Assembly: GCA_013216135.1 (NCBI GenBank)
Contig: JABSOS010000004.1
Coordinates: 294,478 to 358,477, forward strand
Length of the DNA: 64,000 bases
Reading direction: 5' to 3'
Source of the DNA: Candidatus Caenarcanales bacterium
GTDB lineage: Bacteria; Cyanobacteriota; Vampirovibrionia; LMEP-6097
Shown here: one piece after another, positions 1-9,070 of the stretch
How the letters are laid out: each line of letters opens with the position of its first letter
How positions within the stretch are numbered: position 1 is the first letter of the stretch
Notes under the pieces: model-generated
Seen by the model: the letters and a program-made list of their open reading frames with translations, nothing else
Databases searched by the model: none
What the model was told of the DNA's origin: nothing
Made by a program: the position numbers and the translations under genes

Positions 1-48
1 AAGATTCTTAATATCATTGCGTTACTATTAGTATCTTTCTTAATTTAA
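1..48 (+). CDS. C-terminal end of an upstream gene (partial), hydrophobic tail
   Basis: Frame 1 is open from the window edge to a TAA at 46-48 and encodes 15 residues, mostly hydrophobic (KILNIIALLLVSFLI). A terminator follows 35 nt later on the same strand, which supports this as the tail of a real gene ending in a membrane helix. The function cannot be inferred from so short a piece, and an accidental open frame is possible. Confidence 0.45.
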   Translation, partial: KILNIIALLLVSFLI

Positions 49-82
49 TAGGTAAAATCTATAGAGCTTCTTAATAGAGATA

Positions 83-110
83 AGCCCCCAGCTTGGGGGC
101 TTTTTCTTTT
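83..110 (+). terminator. Rho-independent terminator
   Basis: Seven-base-pair stem AGCCCCC/GGGGGCT with a 5-nt loop (83-101), followed by TTTTTCTTTT. It terminates the gene entering from the left edge. Confidence 0.9.
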
Positions 111-132
111 TATATTTAGTTTTGACTGAACC

Positions 133-303
133 TTAGTAGTCCATTTCAGTATCTATATCATCTTTTTCTCGATATTCTGAGTTCATTAGACCTTCTATGC
201 CATCATGCAAACTCATACCCTCTACTAAGTCACATATATCTTCTTCATTTTCTAGTTCATAGTACTCATCCATGAAGTTTTCTAGATATAATCCGTCGTT
301 CAT
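133..303 (-). CDS. Small acidic protein, unknown function
   Basis: This encodes a 56-residue very acidic protein beginning MNDGLYLENF and ending in TEMDY. The frame is open further upstream (to 333), but the ATG at 303 is preceded by GAAGGAGAG with a 5-nt spacer, the best ribosome-binding site in the neighbourhood, so the shorter start is chosen. About 20 of 56 residues are Asp or Glu; there are no membrane segments or recognisable domain. It is monocistronic, convergent with the terminator at 83 and followed by no gene on its strand inside the window. The function is unknown; a small acidic partner protein is one possibility, but that is a guess. Confidence 0.6.
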   Translation of the reverse strand: MNDGLYLENFMDEYYELENEEDICDLVEGMSLHDGIEGLMNSEYREKDDIDTEMDY

Positions 304-415
304 TTTTACTCTCCTTCGATGAAATAAATTCATCTTGATGAAAGTTAAATATACGTTTTATATTAAGTTTTGGTTATAAAGTAAGAAATTTTTTGTTCCA
401 GAAATATTAAATTTT

Positions 416-1087
416 TTAAGTATTTGATTTATAAGTATCACAATATTTGTTAAGTTCGCAATCTGCGCACTGTGGGCGCCTTGCTATACAGGTTTCTCGA
501 CCATGGGAAATTAACCATAAACTAAACTTATCCCAGTTTTTTTTAGGGACTATTTTATTTAACTCAAGTTCAATTTTTTCAGGTTCTTTAGTTTTTGTAA
601 TACCAAGTAAATTCGTAATACGCTTAACGTGGGTATCTACTACAACTCCAGCTGATTTTCCAAACCAATTCCCTAAAACTACATTTGCGGTTTTTCTTCC
701 AACTCCAGCAAGTGCCGTTAATTCTTCTATAGTTTCGGGTATTTCACCATTATGGTGACTCATTAATCTTTGAGCCATAGCGATAAGGTTTTTAGCTTTG
801 TTTTTATAAAACCCACAGGATTTAATTACTTCTTCTACATCACTTAATTTAGCGAGTGAAAGTTTTTTAGGTGTAGGATATTTTTCAAATAAATCTGGAG
901 TAACCATGTTAACTCGATCGTCAGTGCATTGAGCTGAAAGCATTACCGCACAAAGTAATTCAAAGGCATTATTATGAAATAAGAAACATTCAACATCACC
1001 ATACTTCTTGTTAAGGATTTTAACTATACTTTTTGTTCTTTTTTTTAGTTCTTCTTCAGGTTTTTCTTTGGAAACTGTTCTAGGCAT
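416..1087 (-). CDS. nth: Endonuclease III (DNA glycosylase/AP lyase)
   Basis: Base-excision-repair enzyme that removes oxidised pyrimidines and cleaves the abasic site. The 223-residue length is normal for the family. The helix-hairpin-helix motif LAGVGRKTA carries the catalytic Lys132, and VVVDTHVKR carries the catalytic Asp151. Four cysteines at 200, 207, 210 and 216 (spacing 6-2-5) form the [4Fe-4S] cluster loop at the C-terminus. A TATAAT box ends 8 nt before the ATG and no Shine-Dalgarno site is visible, so the mRNA may be leaderless. The gene stands alone downstream of the divergent end of the Tad operon. Confidence 0.97.
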   Translation of the reverse strand: MPRTVSKEKPEEELKKRTKSIVKILNKKYGDVECFLFHNNAFELLCAVMLSAQCTDDRVNMVTPDLFEKYPTPKKLSLAKLSDVEEVIKSCGFYKNKAKNLIAMAQRLMSHHNGEIPETIEELTALAGVGRKTANVVLGNWFGKSAGVVVDTHVKRITNLLGITKTKEPEKIELELNKIVPKKNWDKFSLWLISHGRETCIARRPQCADCELNKYCDTYKSNT

Positions 1088-1095
1088 TATAAAGT

Positions 1096-1101
1096 ATTAT
1101 A
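1096..1101 (-). promoter_or_regulatory. -10 box of nth, leaderless arrangement
   Basis: On the minus strand TATAAT is separated from the nth ATG by 8 nt. A transcript starting about 7 nt after the box would begin at or next to the start codon. No convincing -35 element is seen. Confidence 0.55.
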
Positions 1102-1152
1102 TTACATTCGCTAAAGGGGATACTTTGTGCTAGGGACTTTTGACCTCGCCTC

Positions 1153-1953
1153 TTACTTGTTTGGATGAAGGTTTAGTAAATCTTTTAGTTTAATCTTTTT
1201 ATTTTCAGCTGAGCTAATTTTATCGACAACTGGTTTTAAGACTTCTTCATTTAATTTTAGAATTGAGTAAAGTTCTGGAATTTCTCCTTTCTGTTCATAT
1301 TCTTTAAGCATAATTTCTTTTAAGTATTCTAAGATTTCATTTCTAGAGAGGCTATCATCTAACCCATATTTTTCTTTTACTCTGTATAGAGCATTATTGA
1401 TTTGCTTTCTAGTACTAGCTAAATCTTCCGCTATTTGTGCTGTAGTTTTTCCCAGTATCATTGAACTTATAATTGCAAATTCATGTAAGGTCATTTTACC
1501 TATATTTTCATATTTATCTTCTTTTTGTTTAAGTGAGCTTATGATGATATTCTTCTCTCCAGATAAAACTCTGTTTAGGATTTCTCTACATTGATTTTTA
1601 TCAGCTTCAAATTTAGCACCTAAAAATACAGCGTTAATTTCTAATTGTTTTGCTTTTAAAACTATTGAACTTTCAAATGATGCTGTAAATAAAATGATTT
1701 TAGTTTTAGGGGAGTGAGCCTTAATCCACCCTGCAAGTAAGATACCACTATTTTTAAGTCCAGTAGAGGATTCTGAAAGTTCACCAAGATAACAATCCAA
1801 CCAAACTAAATTAGGTTTGATTTCCTTAAATGCCTGCTCCGCTTCCTCACTAGTTTTACAAAATCTTTTTACTTCAAGAGATGGTTCTAGAACTGATTTA
1901 ATATAGTCCCAACTTACAATTTGATCTTCAACTACTATGGCTGTGTTCTTCAT
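1153..1953 (-). CDS. Response regulator with LuxR-like DNA-binding domain
   Basis: A 266-residue protein with an N-terminal CheY-like receiver: acidic pair Glu9/Asp10, phospho-acceptor Asp53 in VWLDCYLGE, and the ILFTAS strand. Residues about 150-215 resemble a LuxR/NarL helix-turn-helix (LGKTTAQIAEDLASTRKQI), followed by a helical tail of about 50 residues. It is the last gene of the Tad pilus operon, starting 4 nt after the preceding stop, so it probably controls pilus genes or a linked behaviour. No partner kinase is adjacent; the only kinase in the window is at 31646. Domain order is seen directly; the pilus link is inference from position. Confidence 0.75.
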   Translation of the reverse strand: MKNTAIVVEDQIVSWDYIKSVLEPSLEVKRFCKTSEEAEQAFKEIKPNLVWLDCYLGELSESSTGLKNSGILLAGWIKAHSPKTKIILFTASFESSIVLKAKQLEINAVFLGAKFEADKNQCREILNRVLSGEKNIIISSLKQKEDKYENIGKMTLHEFAIISSMILGKTTAQIAEDLASTRKQINNALYRVKEKYGLDDSLSRNEILEYLKEIMLKEYEQKGEIPELYSILKLNEEVLKPVVDKISSAENKKIKLKDLLNLHPNK

Positions 1954-1957
1954 GGTA

Positions 1958-2221
1958 TTAAAATTTACTTTGGATTTTTGAAAATATTTTTTGCTTTGAA
2001 TTGAAAAGCTTTACTGTAGTTGTTTCTTCTGAAATATATTTGTTTAGATTTTTATTTACCGTGTTACTTGAGGGTAATTTTTGTTTTTGATAAAGGACCT
2101 TAGATATTTGAGATATTTCATTATTTGAGTTAATTCCTTCTTGTACTGTATTAATGAAAATATTACTGTAAGTAATGAAAAAGATTATTAAAGTGAAAAA
2201 TATCGAGATTAAGTTTGTCAT
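1958..2221 (-). CDS. Small membrane-anchored Tad-operon protein
   Basis: An 87-residue protein with one N-terminal hydrophobic helix (about residues 4-24) followed by a polar, Ser/Asn/Lys-rich region. Its ATG overlaps the stop of the preceding 54-codon gene as ATGA, and a GGAG sits just upstream (AAAAGGAGATTCA). Size, topology and place directly after the secretin gene are like those of minor pseudopilins of the TadE/TadF type, but I see no diagnostic motif. The call as a minor pilin is inference. Confidence 0.6.
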   Translation of the reverse strand: MTNLISIFFTLIIFFITYSNIFINTVQEGINSNNEISQISKVLYQKQKLPSSNTVNKNLNKYISEETTTVKLFNSKQKIFSKIQSKF

Positions 2222-2382
2222 TGAATCTCCTTTTGATTTCTTGTGAATTTATTTATAAATAATTTCTTGCTTTTACTTACCTTGGCTGATAAGTTAATTG
2301 AACTGAGACTTAGTTCTGTTGCAGAGTTGCTTATAAATAAAACTATTGTAATTAAAATTAAAATGCTGAATATGTTTGCCAT
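2218..2382 (-). CDS. 54-residue small membrane protein, possible minor pseudopilin
   Basis: This short gene is easily missed. It starts with an ATG sharing one base with the secretin stop (TAATG) and ends in a TGA that overlaps the next start (ATGA), so both junctions are translationally coupled. The product begins MANIFSILILITIVLFISNS, a single hydrophobic helix at the extreme N-terminus, then a Ser/Lys-rich stretch ending NQKEIQ. The layout is that of a leaderless pseudopilin or small assembly protein. No family motif is recognised. Confidence 0.7.
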   Translation of the reverse strand: MANIFSILILITIVLFISNSATELSLSSINLSAKVSKSKKLFINKFTRNQKEIQ

Positions 2383-3950
2383 TAATTTAATTCCATTTTA
2401 TTTACTTCTATAAAATCTTTATAGTTTATACTGCTATCAAAATCTTCATAAGCAGCTTTTAAACTAATAAATAAGATATTTTTATTATGTGATTTTCTAT
2501 GTGATCTCCCTAAAAATGGGATCAATCTTGCTAAAGGGGATTTGGCTCTAGTGAGGATATCAGATTCAGTTAGAAAGCTTGAGATGATGATTTCTTGATT
2601 ATTTTTTAGCACCGCCCCATTGTTTGTAAATTGTTCATTAAAGATAGGAATAGCAAAGTCTTCAAATGATGTGTTTGTAGTTTCTGCTGTGGTTAGCCTA
2701 GAGGCTAATTGAACATCTATAAGTTCTTTTTCTAGTTCAGATACTTTTAATTCGCCATGAAAACCTATTGGGATATATTCAATAGAAAAAGTACTACCTC
2801 CTACATTATTGTTTATTCGAGGGATAGGGAAACGAGTTCCTTTACCGAGTTTTACTGTTTCTCCAGAGTGAGTCACTAAGCTAAATTCATTAACTAAATT
2901 GAGAACCCCTTCTTCTAAAAGGTTATTGATTAAAATATTCAATACAGTATCATCAAAGAGTCTAACTGTACCACTTGCTAAATTTCCTCCTAAAACTTCT
3001 GCTCCTAGTCTAAGTAGTCCTTGAGCAGAGAAGAATCCTGAATTATTATTGTTTGTCGCGATATTTGTTGAAAATGTCGAACTAGGTGAAGATAAAGGAT
3101 TTGAGCCAATAGCGCCATTGAAATCATTTCCTTGTGAGGTTAGTATTAAACTGTTTAAAAATTGATCGATATATTTTTCACTCATTTCAAGGAATCTAAC
3201 TTGAACCTTAAATCTTTTAGCTTCTTTAATTTTCAAAAATGAGATTACTTTTTCTGATTTAGAGGAAAGTATAATATCTCGATAAACACTTTCTACTTGA
3301 CTAAGGTGATTTGAGTTTTCATAGAAATTTATAAAGCTATCATCATTATTTCCTTGATTATTAAGGTTTTTGTCTTCACTCTTTAAACTGCCACCAGGAT
3401 TTGAGTAGATTTTTATACCTTCATCATTAACGGCTTTCGCTGCAAAGCTTAGAGCAAGTAAAGCATTTTTAGCATTTGCTACTTCACCTTTTAAAAATAT
3501 TGCTGCTTGATTTTTGTCTGATTGGTTAATACTTAGTTTAGGGATGACTTTTATTTTTTGAGTTTCACTTGCATCTTTAATACCAAAGTGTTTATTTAAT
3601 TCATCTTCAAGTATCTTATAGTTAGGACTCACATTTATATTTAAAGAAATAAGCTCATCTTTGATTTTAAAGTTTACTACTGTAGATCCTTCACTTAGAG
3701 CTTTAATTAAAAATTCTTTATAGCCTTTATTCGAGGCTTGTGATTTTTCAATTTTAATAATGTTTTGGTCTTCATCAATGAAATGTATCTCAGAAACAGG
3801 ATCTTTAAATTTTATAAGTTCAATTTCTCCTCGAAGCATTGATTTATGAATGCTTTGTACTTCTTCTGTATTGAAAATTACCTTTGCTTTTATTTCTAAA
3901 CTGAAAGTAGTGAATATTAATAGACTAAGTATCGGGATTATAGTTTTCAT
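2382..3950 (-). CDS. Tad pilus secretin, RcpA/CpaC-like
   Basis: Outer-membrane secretin through which the Flp pilus is expected to pass. It has 522 residues and a cleavable-looking N-terminal signal peptide (about 1-23). The N-terminal half resembles the pilus N domain of CpaC. The C-terminal half shows secretin features: VQVRFLEMSEKYIDQFLN, a Gly/Asn/Ser-rich insertion, LVTHSGETVKLGKGTRFPIP, the VSELEKELIDVQLASRL segment, and the closing RLIPFLGRS motif followed by ILFISLKA. The start codon shares a base with the tadC stop. The order tadC-rcpA differs from Caulobacter, where the secretin gene precedes the ATPase. Confidence 0.88.
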   Translation of the reverse strand: MKTIIPILSLLIFTTFSLEIKAKVIFNTEEVQSIHKSMLRGEIELIKFKDPVSEIHFIDEDQNIIKIEKSQASNKGYKEFLIKALSEGSTVVNFKIKDELISLNINVSPNYKILEDELNKHFGIKDASETQKIKVIPKLSINQSDKNQAAIFLKGEVANAKNALLALSFAAKAVNDEGIKIYSNPGGSLKSEDKNLNNQGNNDDSFINFYENSNHLSQVESVYRDIILSSKSEKVISFLKIKEAKRFKVQVRFLEMSEKYIDQFLNSLILTSQGNDFNGAIGSNPLSSPSSTFSTNIATNNNNSGFFSAQGLLRLGAEVLGGNLASGTVRLFDDTVLNILINNLLEEGVLNLVNEFSLVTHSGETVKLGKGTRFPIPRINNNVGGSTFSIEYIPIGFHGELKVSELEKELIDVQLASRLTTAETTNTSFEDFAIPIFNEQFTNNGAVLKNNQEIIISSFLTESDILTRAKSPLARLIPFLGRSHRKSHNKNILFISLKAAYEDFDSSINYKDFIEVNKMELN

Positions 3951-4747
3951 TAATTGATGATTCCTTTTATCGAAAATAAAATAGATGAATAAAGTGGGTA
4001 ACTTGCTAAAAACATCATGCTTATTACTGGGATGCTGATATAGAGCTGAATGTTTTCTATTAAGTCTTCTCTTTTTAGTTTGAGTTCTAAACTGATTTTT
4101 TCTTTAATTTCATTAAAGTATAATTCTAAATTCTCAAAATCACTGTATGAAAGAATTCTACGTAGTAATGATTTTATTTCATCGCTGTGCTTAATACTGA
4201 ATGGTATAAATTCATCGATGTTATTTGTGTTTGCGTTTTCAGCTTCGTTTAGGATTTGCTGAATGAAACTTAAAAATTTTTCATCAGAGTTTGTTTCTAT
4301 TTCTTTTAATGCTTGTATTAATCCGATTTGATTTTTTAAACAAAGTGTTTCTAGACAATATAGGAAATGAGATAACTGTGATTCTAAGTAATTTTTTCTT
4401 TTAACTATATTTAAATTTATTTTTATTAGTTCAAATATTATGCCAATCGTGCAGAGTAAAGTTAAGTAGTTTATTTTTATAAACTGCATTAGTAATAGAA
4501 TTGAAGAGTAAACTAAGATTAAAGAAATAGCTGAGTAAAGCTTTTTAGGATCAATATATAAATCTCTATAGATAGCTTGAACTTTATTTAAAGATTTTAA
4601 ATTTAAACTATAGAATATTTTTTCACCAAGACTATTTATTAAAGTTTCTTTCTTTTTACTTATTAATTCTAATTTGGGTGAATCATAAGAGCTTATTAAT
4701 AAAAATAAACAGCATAAAGTAAAGAGAGTTAAGCTTGAAAAAATCAT
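3950..4747 (-). CDS. tadC: Tad inner-membrane platform protein TadC
   Basis: A 265-residue GspF-family membrane protein. Hydrophobic segments lie near residues 5-20, two in the middle (about 75-110) and one at the C-terminus (about 235-262). The cytoplasmic helical part between them includes SQLSHFLYCLETLCLKNQIGL, the hallmark region of T2SF platform proteins. It overlaps tadB by 4 nt and probably forms the platform with TadB. Confidence 0.82.
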   Translation of the reverse strand: MIFSSLTLFTLCCLFLLISSYDSPKLELISKKKETLINSLGEKIFYSLNLKSLNKVQAIYRDLYIDPKKLYSAISLILVYSSILLLMQFIKINYLTLLCTIGIIFELIKINLNIVKRKNYLESQLSHFLYCLETLCLKNQIGLIQALKEIETNSDEKFLSFIQQILNEAENANTNNIDEFIPFSIKHSDEIKSLLRRILSYSDFENLELYFNEIKEKISLELKLKREDLIENIQLYISIPVISMMFLASYPLYSSILFSIKGIIN

Positions 4748-5598
4748 AATAAGTCTCCTTTCTTTTTATTAAGGAATATGTGTGAGCTAATATAAACTAG
4801 CCAAAATAAAATTGAACTTATAAATATACCTAAATCTTTACTCGTATCTGTAAACCATGCAGGGTTACTACTATTTAGTTTAGGGATTAGTATAAGTAAA
4901 TTTAAATAGTAAAAAACAAGCATGAAATCTATACTTAAATTTATTAATTTATAACTGTTATTAAACTTCTTTCTATTTTTTTCTTGGTTATTAAGAAATA
5001 TATTGATCTCTTTAAATATATTTACTGGTGTGTGATTGAATTTAAGTTCAAGACTAAGTAGTTGAATATAGTTTTTAAACTCTTTTATACTATGCTTTGT
5101 AGCTAAGGTTTTAAAAAAGTTAACGATTTCATTTTGAATATTATAGTTATGAAGTTTACAGAAGTTGGATATGTCATCTTGTAAATTCTTTAATTTAATT
5201 GTGCTGAAAGTATTTCTAATAGCAGTATCTAAGCTGAAAGATTCTTCAATGCTTTCACTAATTTCATTTATTAAAGTTTTAAGTTCACACATTAAAGTTT
5301 CTTTTTCTGAAGTTCTTTGATCTATATATAGGCGAAATATGATAATGCAGCTTATGAAAATATAGAGATAGATTGAGCAGTTAAGACTTAGGTTTAGGTA
5401 TGAAAAAGCCTTAGCTAAAAGAAATAAGTTTAAGGACACTAGAGTGAGTATTTTTATATAAAAATTTACTTTGTTGATATTTTTTCTTAAGATAGAATTC
5501 ACTACTGTAAATAGTTGCTTGAAGTAAACTCCTAGATTTTCAAAAAATATAACTAGTAAGCTTAAACATATCAGTGATAAGAAATTTATATAAATCAA
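4744..5598 (-). CDS. tadB: Tad inner-membrane platform protein TadB
   Basis: A 284-residue T2SF-domain protein: several N-terminal hydrophobic segments, a cytoplasmic helical domain with ELKTLINEISESIEESFSLD, and two C-terminal membrane segments. It overlaps tadA and tadC by 4 nt each, the usual A-B-C order of Tad operons. Sequence conservation is low, so the assignment rests largely on topology and gene order. Confidence 0.8.
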   Translation of the reverse strand: MIYINFLSLICLSLLVIFFENLGVYFKQLFTVVNSILRKNINKVNFYIKILTLVSLNLFLLAKAFSYLNLSLNCSIYLYIFISCIIIFRLYIDQRTSEKETLMCELKTLINEISESIEESFSLDTAIRNTFSTIKLKNLQDDISNFCKLHNYNIQNEIVNFFKTLATKHSIKEFKNYIQLLSLELKFNHTPVNIFKEINIFLNNQEKNRKKFNNSYKLINLSIDFMLVFYYLNLLILIPKLNSSNPAWFTDTSKDLGIFISSILFWLVYISSHIFLNKKKGDLL

Positions 5599-7049
5599 AA
5601 TTGGTAATTAACTCCTTTTTCATGAAAATAGTTTTCCAATTCAGGTATTCTATTTATTAATTTGAAATTTTCATTTTCATGTCTAAAAATTTCAGTGCTA
5701 CTAAACTCAGTTACTTTGTTGAATATGGCTTTATTGATGTAATGAATACTATCTACTATTCTTCTTCGTGACTTTGATTCTTGCTTTAAAAGAATTAAAA
5801 TTTTAATGTTACTTGCTATTTGAGATTTGATTTCTTCTATATTTGGGCTTTCTGAATTAAGGCTGCATAGATAAGCTAAATTATTTAATGCTTCACTAAC
5901 CTTTTTGTTCTTTTCTCTAACTGTATAGTGATAAGTCATGAGACATCCATAGATGTTTTGAGCGAGTTGGACTATTTCCCAGGCATCACCATCTCTACTC
6001 TCTGAAAGCGCAACATATTTAATACTATGCCTCTTACAAGCTTTTACTAGGTCTTTTATATTTGATTGATTATCTTTTTTATTGATTTGTAATTGAATTA
6101 AGTTATCTATAGAACTTTCAATTTCTCTAGTATCTTCTATTAAAGCTTTTCTGGCATTAGGATTCCATTCTTTAATAAGACTACTTAAAAGGGTGGTTTT
6201 TCCAGTGCTCATAGTTCCTGCAATTGCAATAGAAATTCCTGAACTTTGTAAAGCTTTTAAAAATTCAAGGATCTTAGTATTAAACATTGAGGCTTGTTCA
6301 AGTTTTTCTAGTGTAAATGACTCCTGAGGGTGAAATCTTATGGTTAAACACGGGCTAGATGATGCTGGTGGAAGTATTGCTGAAGCTCTTAGTTGATTAA
6401 AAGCTAGTTCAAAGTCTAGTATCGGTGATGAGTAATTGATTACATAGTTTTGTTTTTTTAGGTGATTTGCTTCATTGATTAAATTGATAATAGTTCTTTC
6501 AAGGTGACTATTTGATATGAATTTATAGTCAAGCTTCACTATCTTTTCTGTTGATTCAAAATAGATACTTTTATGGTTATTGATTTGTAATTCAATTAAA
6601 GTCGTTGAGAATGTATATTTTAAGCAATAGTCAATGATTGAGTTTTCACTAATAAGATCAGATTTGATTTTTAAGTGTGAGAAGAAAAATGGTGTGAGTG
6701 GACCATAGTAAACTAAGTCAAGTATTAGTGTATCTTCTAAGAGTTTAGTCATCTCAAAGTTAAACTCTGATGCTATCTTAAGTTCAGAACTAATTTCTTG
6801 TATGTAATCTTTTAGGATTAAGGATTTGGTGAATTTTTCTTTTAGTAATGATTCAATATTAGAAATTTCAGTAAATTCTTTAAGCCTAAGCCTTTCTCTT
6901 AATTTTTGAGCTGAAATATTATTCGCTCCAGGCTTTAGATTACTTATGATTCTTTCATAGACTATCTTTCTATATTTATTAAATAATTTATTTGAAAATA
7001 TATTGCTGTGATTAAGTTCAAAACTTGAACCTATATAATCTAATGACAT
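5595..7049 (-). CDS. tadA: Tad pilus assembly ATPase TadA/CpaF-like
   Basis: A 484-residue secretion ATPase powering Flp pilus extension. The Walker A site is GTMSTGKTT (278-286, Lys284). The Asp box is IEDTREI (about 304-310). The Walker B/arginine region is YVALSESRDGDAWEIVQLAQ (345-364) and the His box is MTYHYT (371-376). Family members usually read GGTGSGKTT and VGEVRGGEA; here GE has become SE and the second Gly of the P-loop is replaced, but Lys and Thr are intact. It overlaps tadZ by 10 nt and tadB by 4 nt. Confidence 0.9.
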   Translation of the reverse strand: MSLDYIGSSFELNHSNIFSNKLFNKYRKIVYERIISNLKPGANNISAQKLRERLRLKEFTEISNIESLLKEKFTKSLILKDYIQEISSELKIASEFNFEMTKLLEDTLILDLVYYGPLTPFFFSHLKIKSDLISENSIIDYCLKYTFSTTLIELQINNHKSIYFESTEKIVKLDYKFISNSHLERTIINLINEANHLKKQNYVINYSSPILDFELAFNQLRASAILPPASSSPCLTIRFHPQESFTLEKLEQASMFNTKILEFLKALQSSGISIAIAGTMSTGKTTLLSSLIKEWNPNARKALIEDTREIESSIDNLIQLQINKKDNQSNIKDLVKACKRHSIKYVALSESRDGDAWEIVQLAQNIYGCLMTYHYTVREKNKKVSEALNNLAYLCSLNSESPNIEEIKSQIASNIKILILLKQESKSRRRIVDSIHYINKAIFNKVTEFSSTEIFRHENENFKLINRIPELENYFHEKGVNYQF

Positions 7050-8263
7050 AGTTCACCTGAGCTTTTACTGTTTATCTCAAGGTGTTTGAAAATTCTTTCA
7101 GCCAAATCTTGAGCTTTATTTTTTTGTTTTTCTTTTAATTGATTTGTTTTTAAAAATTTATATAGGTCTGAATTAATATGAGATTCTTTTGAGATTACTT
7201 TTTTTGAACCTTGCCTAGTTTCTCTTGGGCTATTTGCTGTAATAGGATTTATTTTTAAGTCATAGGATTTACTTAAGTAATCTTTAAGTTCAAAAAAATC
7301 ATGAAAGCTTGATTTTGTGTTGTGAATATTAATAAACATTTCTTCAGCTATGCTAAAGAAATAACGACTACTGTGTGAAATTAAGTCGCTGCCTAGCTCT
7401 ATTAAAATATAGTCGTATCTATCTTCGTATTTTTTCAGTATATGTCTTTCAATACTTATTGATTCTGATTTAAGTCTAGATAGAACTTTTTCTAATTCAT
7501 CTAAATACTTTACTTTTTCTTTGAAACTATTATCAAGGTTGCGGTAGCTGTCATTTAATTTTTCAATTTCGAGGCTAATATTATTTATGAATTCTATTTT
7601 ATGCTTTGCTTGTAATATTCTCTCAACGTAGTCACAATTTGGAATTTTATCTATTGGTCTTACGTTTACAAAGTTAAACTCAGATTCTAAGTTATTAAAT
7701 TTATATTTTTTATCGTATAAAGATTCTTGATTATTACTGTTAAGGGAATTATTTATTAATTGGCTCTGAGAACCTTCCAGTAGTAAAACTCTTTTGCTAT
7801 TAATAGACAAATATTTTGCAAAGCTTAAGATAGTTTCAAAGGAATCTTTTTCTGAATCTGTGTTTGAAGCAAATAGAATAATTTTCTTTGATTTATTCGA
7901 TTCTGTATTAAAAAGAATTTTTGAAATAGTCTTTTCAAAATTTTCAACAGTACTAACGTATGCTTGATAAAACCCAAATATGTTTGACTCTTCAACTTTG
8001 ATTTTTTCAAGGAGAATCATAATCTTAAATTCTTGATTTATATTTTTAAGCTTTTTACAAATCTCAAGAGCTTTTATTCTTTGATCTTTTGCGTTGATTA
8101 ATACTAATGTTTCATCTAATTCAATGTTCTTGAAATATTCATTTGAAAAATCTTCAAGGTTAAGTCTAGAATTTATTTCTAATTTTAGTTTGTTTAGCTT
8201 ATCCTCTACTTCCTTTAGCTCAAAAGGATTGTCAAAGTTTGAAATTAGAATAACTTTACTCAT
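7040..8263 (-). CDS. TadZ/CpaE-like localisation protein, degenerate P-loop
   Basis: A 407-residue protein between cpaB and tadA, where TadZ/CpaE sits in other Tad loci. The N-terminus is receiver-like without an obvious phosphorylation site. The middle contains a ParA/MinD-like strand-loop-helix, ILFASNTDSEKDSFETILSF, then RVLLLEGS. The deviant Walker A lysines expected in KGGVGKT are absent, so nucleotide binding is doubtful. A later YDYILIELGSDL strand corresponds to the Walker B region of the fold. A coiled-coil insertion lies at about residues 220-280. The fold is inferred from motifs and context. Confidence 0.72.
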   Translation of the reverse strand: MSKVILISNFDNPFELKEVEDKLNKLKLEINSRLNLEDFSNEYFKNIELDETLVLINAKDQRIKALEICKKLKNINQEFKIMILLEKIKVEESNIFGFYQAYVSTVENFEKTISKILFNTESNKSKKIILFASNTDSEKDSFETILSFAKYLSINSKRVLLLEGSQSQLINNSLNSNNQESLYDKKYKFNNLESEFNFVNVRPIDKIPNCDYVERILQAKHKIEFINNISLEIEKLNDSYRNLDNSFKEKVKYLDELEKVLSRLKSESISIERHILKKYEDRYDYILIELGSDLISHSSRYFFSIAEEMFINIHNTKSSFHDFFELKDYLSKSYDLKINPITANSPRETRQGSKKVISKESHINSDLYKFLKTNQLKEKQKNKAQDLAERIFKHLEINSKSSGELCH

Positions 8264-9057
8264 AGACTATAAACCTTTATATGTTTAGAGTTATTTACTA
8301 ATAATTTTTGAAAACCTAATTGAGTAGTCTTGAAGTTTGCTGTTTTGCTAGCTTCTTTTTCTATCACTAGTTCTAACTCTTTTGCATTATGTGCACTGAG
8401 AACTTCTTTGAAGATTGAATTAGGGATGGCTAGGCTTATACTTAACTGTTCATCATTCGTTTTCTTTAATAGAATGATTTGCCCACTGTGATTAAACTTC
8501 TTACTACTCATTTTTTTTGACTTTCTATAAAGCTTAACTCTGTCTCCAGTTTTTAAGTATTTTTTAGTACCAGCAAAGTCTAAGGATAGATCTAGAATAG
8601 AGTGATTATCTGGAAGTAGCTTGGTTACTATATCAGTCGAATCATTTGCTATTAAATTTTTACGAATTAAATCACCACTAAGTAAGTCTTTTTTTATAAG
8701 AGCTTTACTCAAATCCTTTTTTATCAACTCAAGGTCTTTCTCTTTAAAGAATATGTCCCCATGCATAGATTCAAGTTCATTGATCTTTTTCAATGAATAT
8801 GGAATGAACTCTATTAGATCTAGGCTTAAACTTTTTCCTGCACTTAGGTTTTCTTTAGCTGCTAAAACTAAAACTGTTTCATATCTATTAGCAAGTTTAA
8901 GTTTATTCTTTAAGCTAAAGTATTCCGCGAGTGAAAGTGAAATAAGTATTAGTATTAAAACTAACAAGCCTAATTTTATTTTTAGTTTTTGCGTAAGGAC
9001 GAACTCCTCTACTTGCTCACTTAGGGTGAGCTGGCTCTTATTTTTTAAGATATTCAT
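8260..9057 (-). CDS. cpaB: Flp pilus assembly protein CpaB/RcpC
   Basis: A 265-residue protein with one membrane segment near residues 27-46 and a periplasmic SAF domain (VLAAKENLSAGKSLSLDLIE and following), the standard CpaB/RcpC layout. A second half (GDRVKLYRK... ISLAIPNSIFKEV) matches the RcpC C-terminal region. It starts 13 nt after the flp stop and overlaps tadZ by 4 nt. CpaB normally stabilises the secretin. Confidence 0.85.
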   Translation of the reverse strand: MNILKNKSQLTLSEQVEEFVLTQKLKIKLGLLVLILILISLSLAEYFSLKNKLKLANRYETVLVLAAKENLSAGKSLSLDLIEFIPYSLKKINELESMHGDIFFKEKDLELIKKDLSKALIKKDLLSGDLIRKNLIANDSTDIVTKLLPDNHSILDLSLDFAGTKKYLKTGDRVKLYRKSKKMSSKKFNHSGQIILLKKTNDEQLSISLAIPNSIFKEVLSAHNAKELELVIEKEASKTANFKTTQLGFQKLLVNNSKHIKVYSL

Positions 9058-9070
9058 TTAATTACCTGTT

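Noticed and set aside
304..333. Longer start for the small acidic protein
   Set aside because: GAAGGAGAG is placed for the ATG at 303, and the extension MNLFHRRRVK is unlike the rest of the acidic protein.
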